From: SLFH01 sp050486265
Lineage (GTDB): Bacteria > Planctomycetota > Phycisphaerae > Phycisphaerales > UBA1924
DNA length: 64,000 nucleotides
Assembly (NCBI GenBank): GCA_050486265.1
Contig: JBJHCY010000001.1
Span: forward strand, 62,001-126,000
Direction: 5' to 3'
Notes under the pieces: model-generated
Seen by the model: only the letters and a program-made list of their open reading frames with translations
Databases searched by the model: none
Told to the model about the DNA's origin: nothing
Shown: piece after piece, positions 63,591-64,000 of the stretch
How the letters are laid out: every line of letters begins with the position of its first letter
Position numbering within the stretch: the first letter of the stretch is position 1
Program-made: the position numbers and the translations under genes

Positions 63591-64000
63591 TGCAAGTCGC
63601 GATAGTGCGCACCGGCGTCGCCAACACCGCGTCGGTCGTCGCATGCCTCATGCGCCTCGGCGCGGCGTGCACGATCACCGAAGACCCGCGCGAGATCGAT
63701 CGGGCGCAAGCCGCCGTGCTGCCCGGCGTCGGTTCGTTCGCCGCGGCGTGCGAGCGCCTCGATGAACTCGGCATGCGCGAAGTGCTCCGCGAGCGGATCT
63801 CGGGCGGTCGCCCGACGCTCTGCGTCTGCCTCGGCATGCAGCTGCTGGCCGAAGCGAGCGAGGAAGCGCCGGGCGCGTCGGGCCTGGGCGTCCTGCCCGT
63901 CACGGTGCGTCGATTCCCGATGACCGTGAAACGCACGCAGCTCGGTTGGAACCTCGTCCGCCCCGCAAGCCCCGCACACCCAGCCTGGCCCGAGCCCGGC
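63590..64000 (+). CDS. hisH: Imidazole glycerol phosphate synthase glutaminase subunit, N-terminal part (cut by window edge)
   Basis: 137 codons visible, open at the right edge. Provides ammonia from glutamine to HisF. Class I glutamine amidotransferase landmarks: MQVAIVRTGVANTASVVACL at the start, AAVLPGVGSFAAACERLDEL, and the nucleophile C80 in LCVCLGMQLLAEASEEA (usually GICLGMQ; here the residue before the Cys is Val). The ATG shares one base with the hisB stop (TGATG). The catalytic His/Glu pair lies beyond the window. Confidence 0.95.
   Translation, partial: MQVAIVRTGVANTASVVACLMRLGAACTITEDPREIDRAQAAVLPGVGSFAAACERLDELGMREVLRERISGGRPTLCVCLGMQLLAEASEEAPGASGLGVLPVTVRRFPMTVKRTQLGWNLVRPASPAHPAWPEPG

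Overview
The window is high-GC bacterial chromosome, most likely from a planctomycete of the class Phycisphaerae. This is inferred from protein families, not from a marker gene. Two secreted proteins end in the PEP-CTERM-like tail VPAPASMALLGLGG...RRRR. Five others end in a paired DxNGDGVVDADDFF dockerin-like module that finishes exactly in Gly-Cys. DUF1501/DUF1800 partners and a Ser/Thr kinase beside a sigma factor also fit. No rRNA, tRNA, CRISPR array, phage gene or transposase was found.

Left part (1-21 kb): the first codons of a secreted protein leaving the left edge, a long structured non-coding stretch, dcd (dCTP deaminase), an AT-richer three-gene cassette (DUF6338-like membrane protein, small Pro-rich protein, pentapeptide-like protein), the B12-dependent ribonucleotide reductase nrdJ, two tandem PEP-CTERM-like paralogues, a flavin reductase-like protein, malate dehydrogenase, a CbpA-type J-protein, an exopolysaccharide sugar-phosphate transferase, a GNAT acetyltransferase, a DUF389 membrane protein, a divergent sigma factor/kinase pair, panD and an aminotransferase.

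Middle part (21-43.6 kb): a PIN/Phd toxin-antitoxin pair, putA, a ribF-nrnA-methyltransferase operon, citrate synthase, a PH-domain membrane protein, a VOC protein, a PrpB-like lyase, an MFS transporter, thyX, gcvP, an M28/PDZ peptidase and the DUF1800-DUF1501 pair. This is mostly nucleotide, amino-acid and central carbon metabolism.

Right part (43.7-64 kb): a cluster of five secreted GC-type dockerin proteins (beta-helix, subtilase, beta-propeller, two choice-of-anchor-like paralogues) interrupted by one unknown gene; a two-gene unit of a 1648-residue DUF4132-type protein and a small MoaD/ThiS-like protein; a serine hydrolase with a classical dockerin; and the histidine operon hisG-hisC-hisB-hisH, running off the right edge. 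The his operon is preceded by a very short His-rich leader peptide and an intrinsic terminator, the layout of a his attenuator.

Two genome-wide habits show up. Many start codons lie only 5-8 nt downstream of a TA..(A/G).T -10 box without a Shine-Dalgarno sequence, which suggests frequent leaderless transcription. Intergenic regions carry at least two families of palindromic repeats: long GC-rich elements with a GGCTTCGGCC-type core, and short covarying palindromes. The DUF4132/Ubl-like pair, the his leader, the DUF6338 cassette and the covarying palindromes are the strongest candidates for something undescribed.
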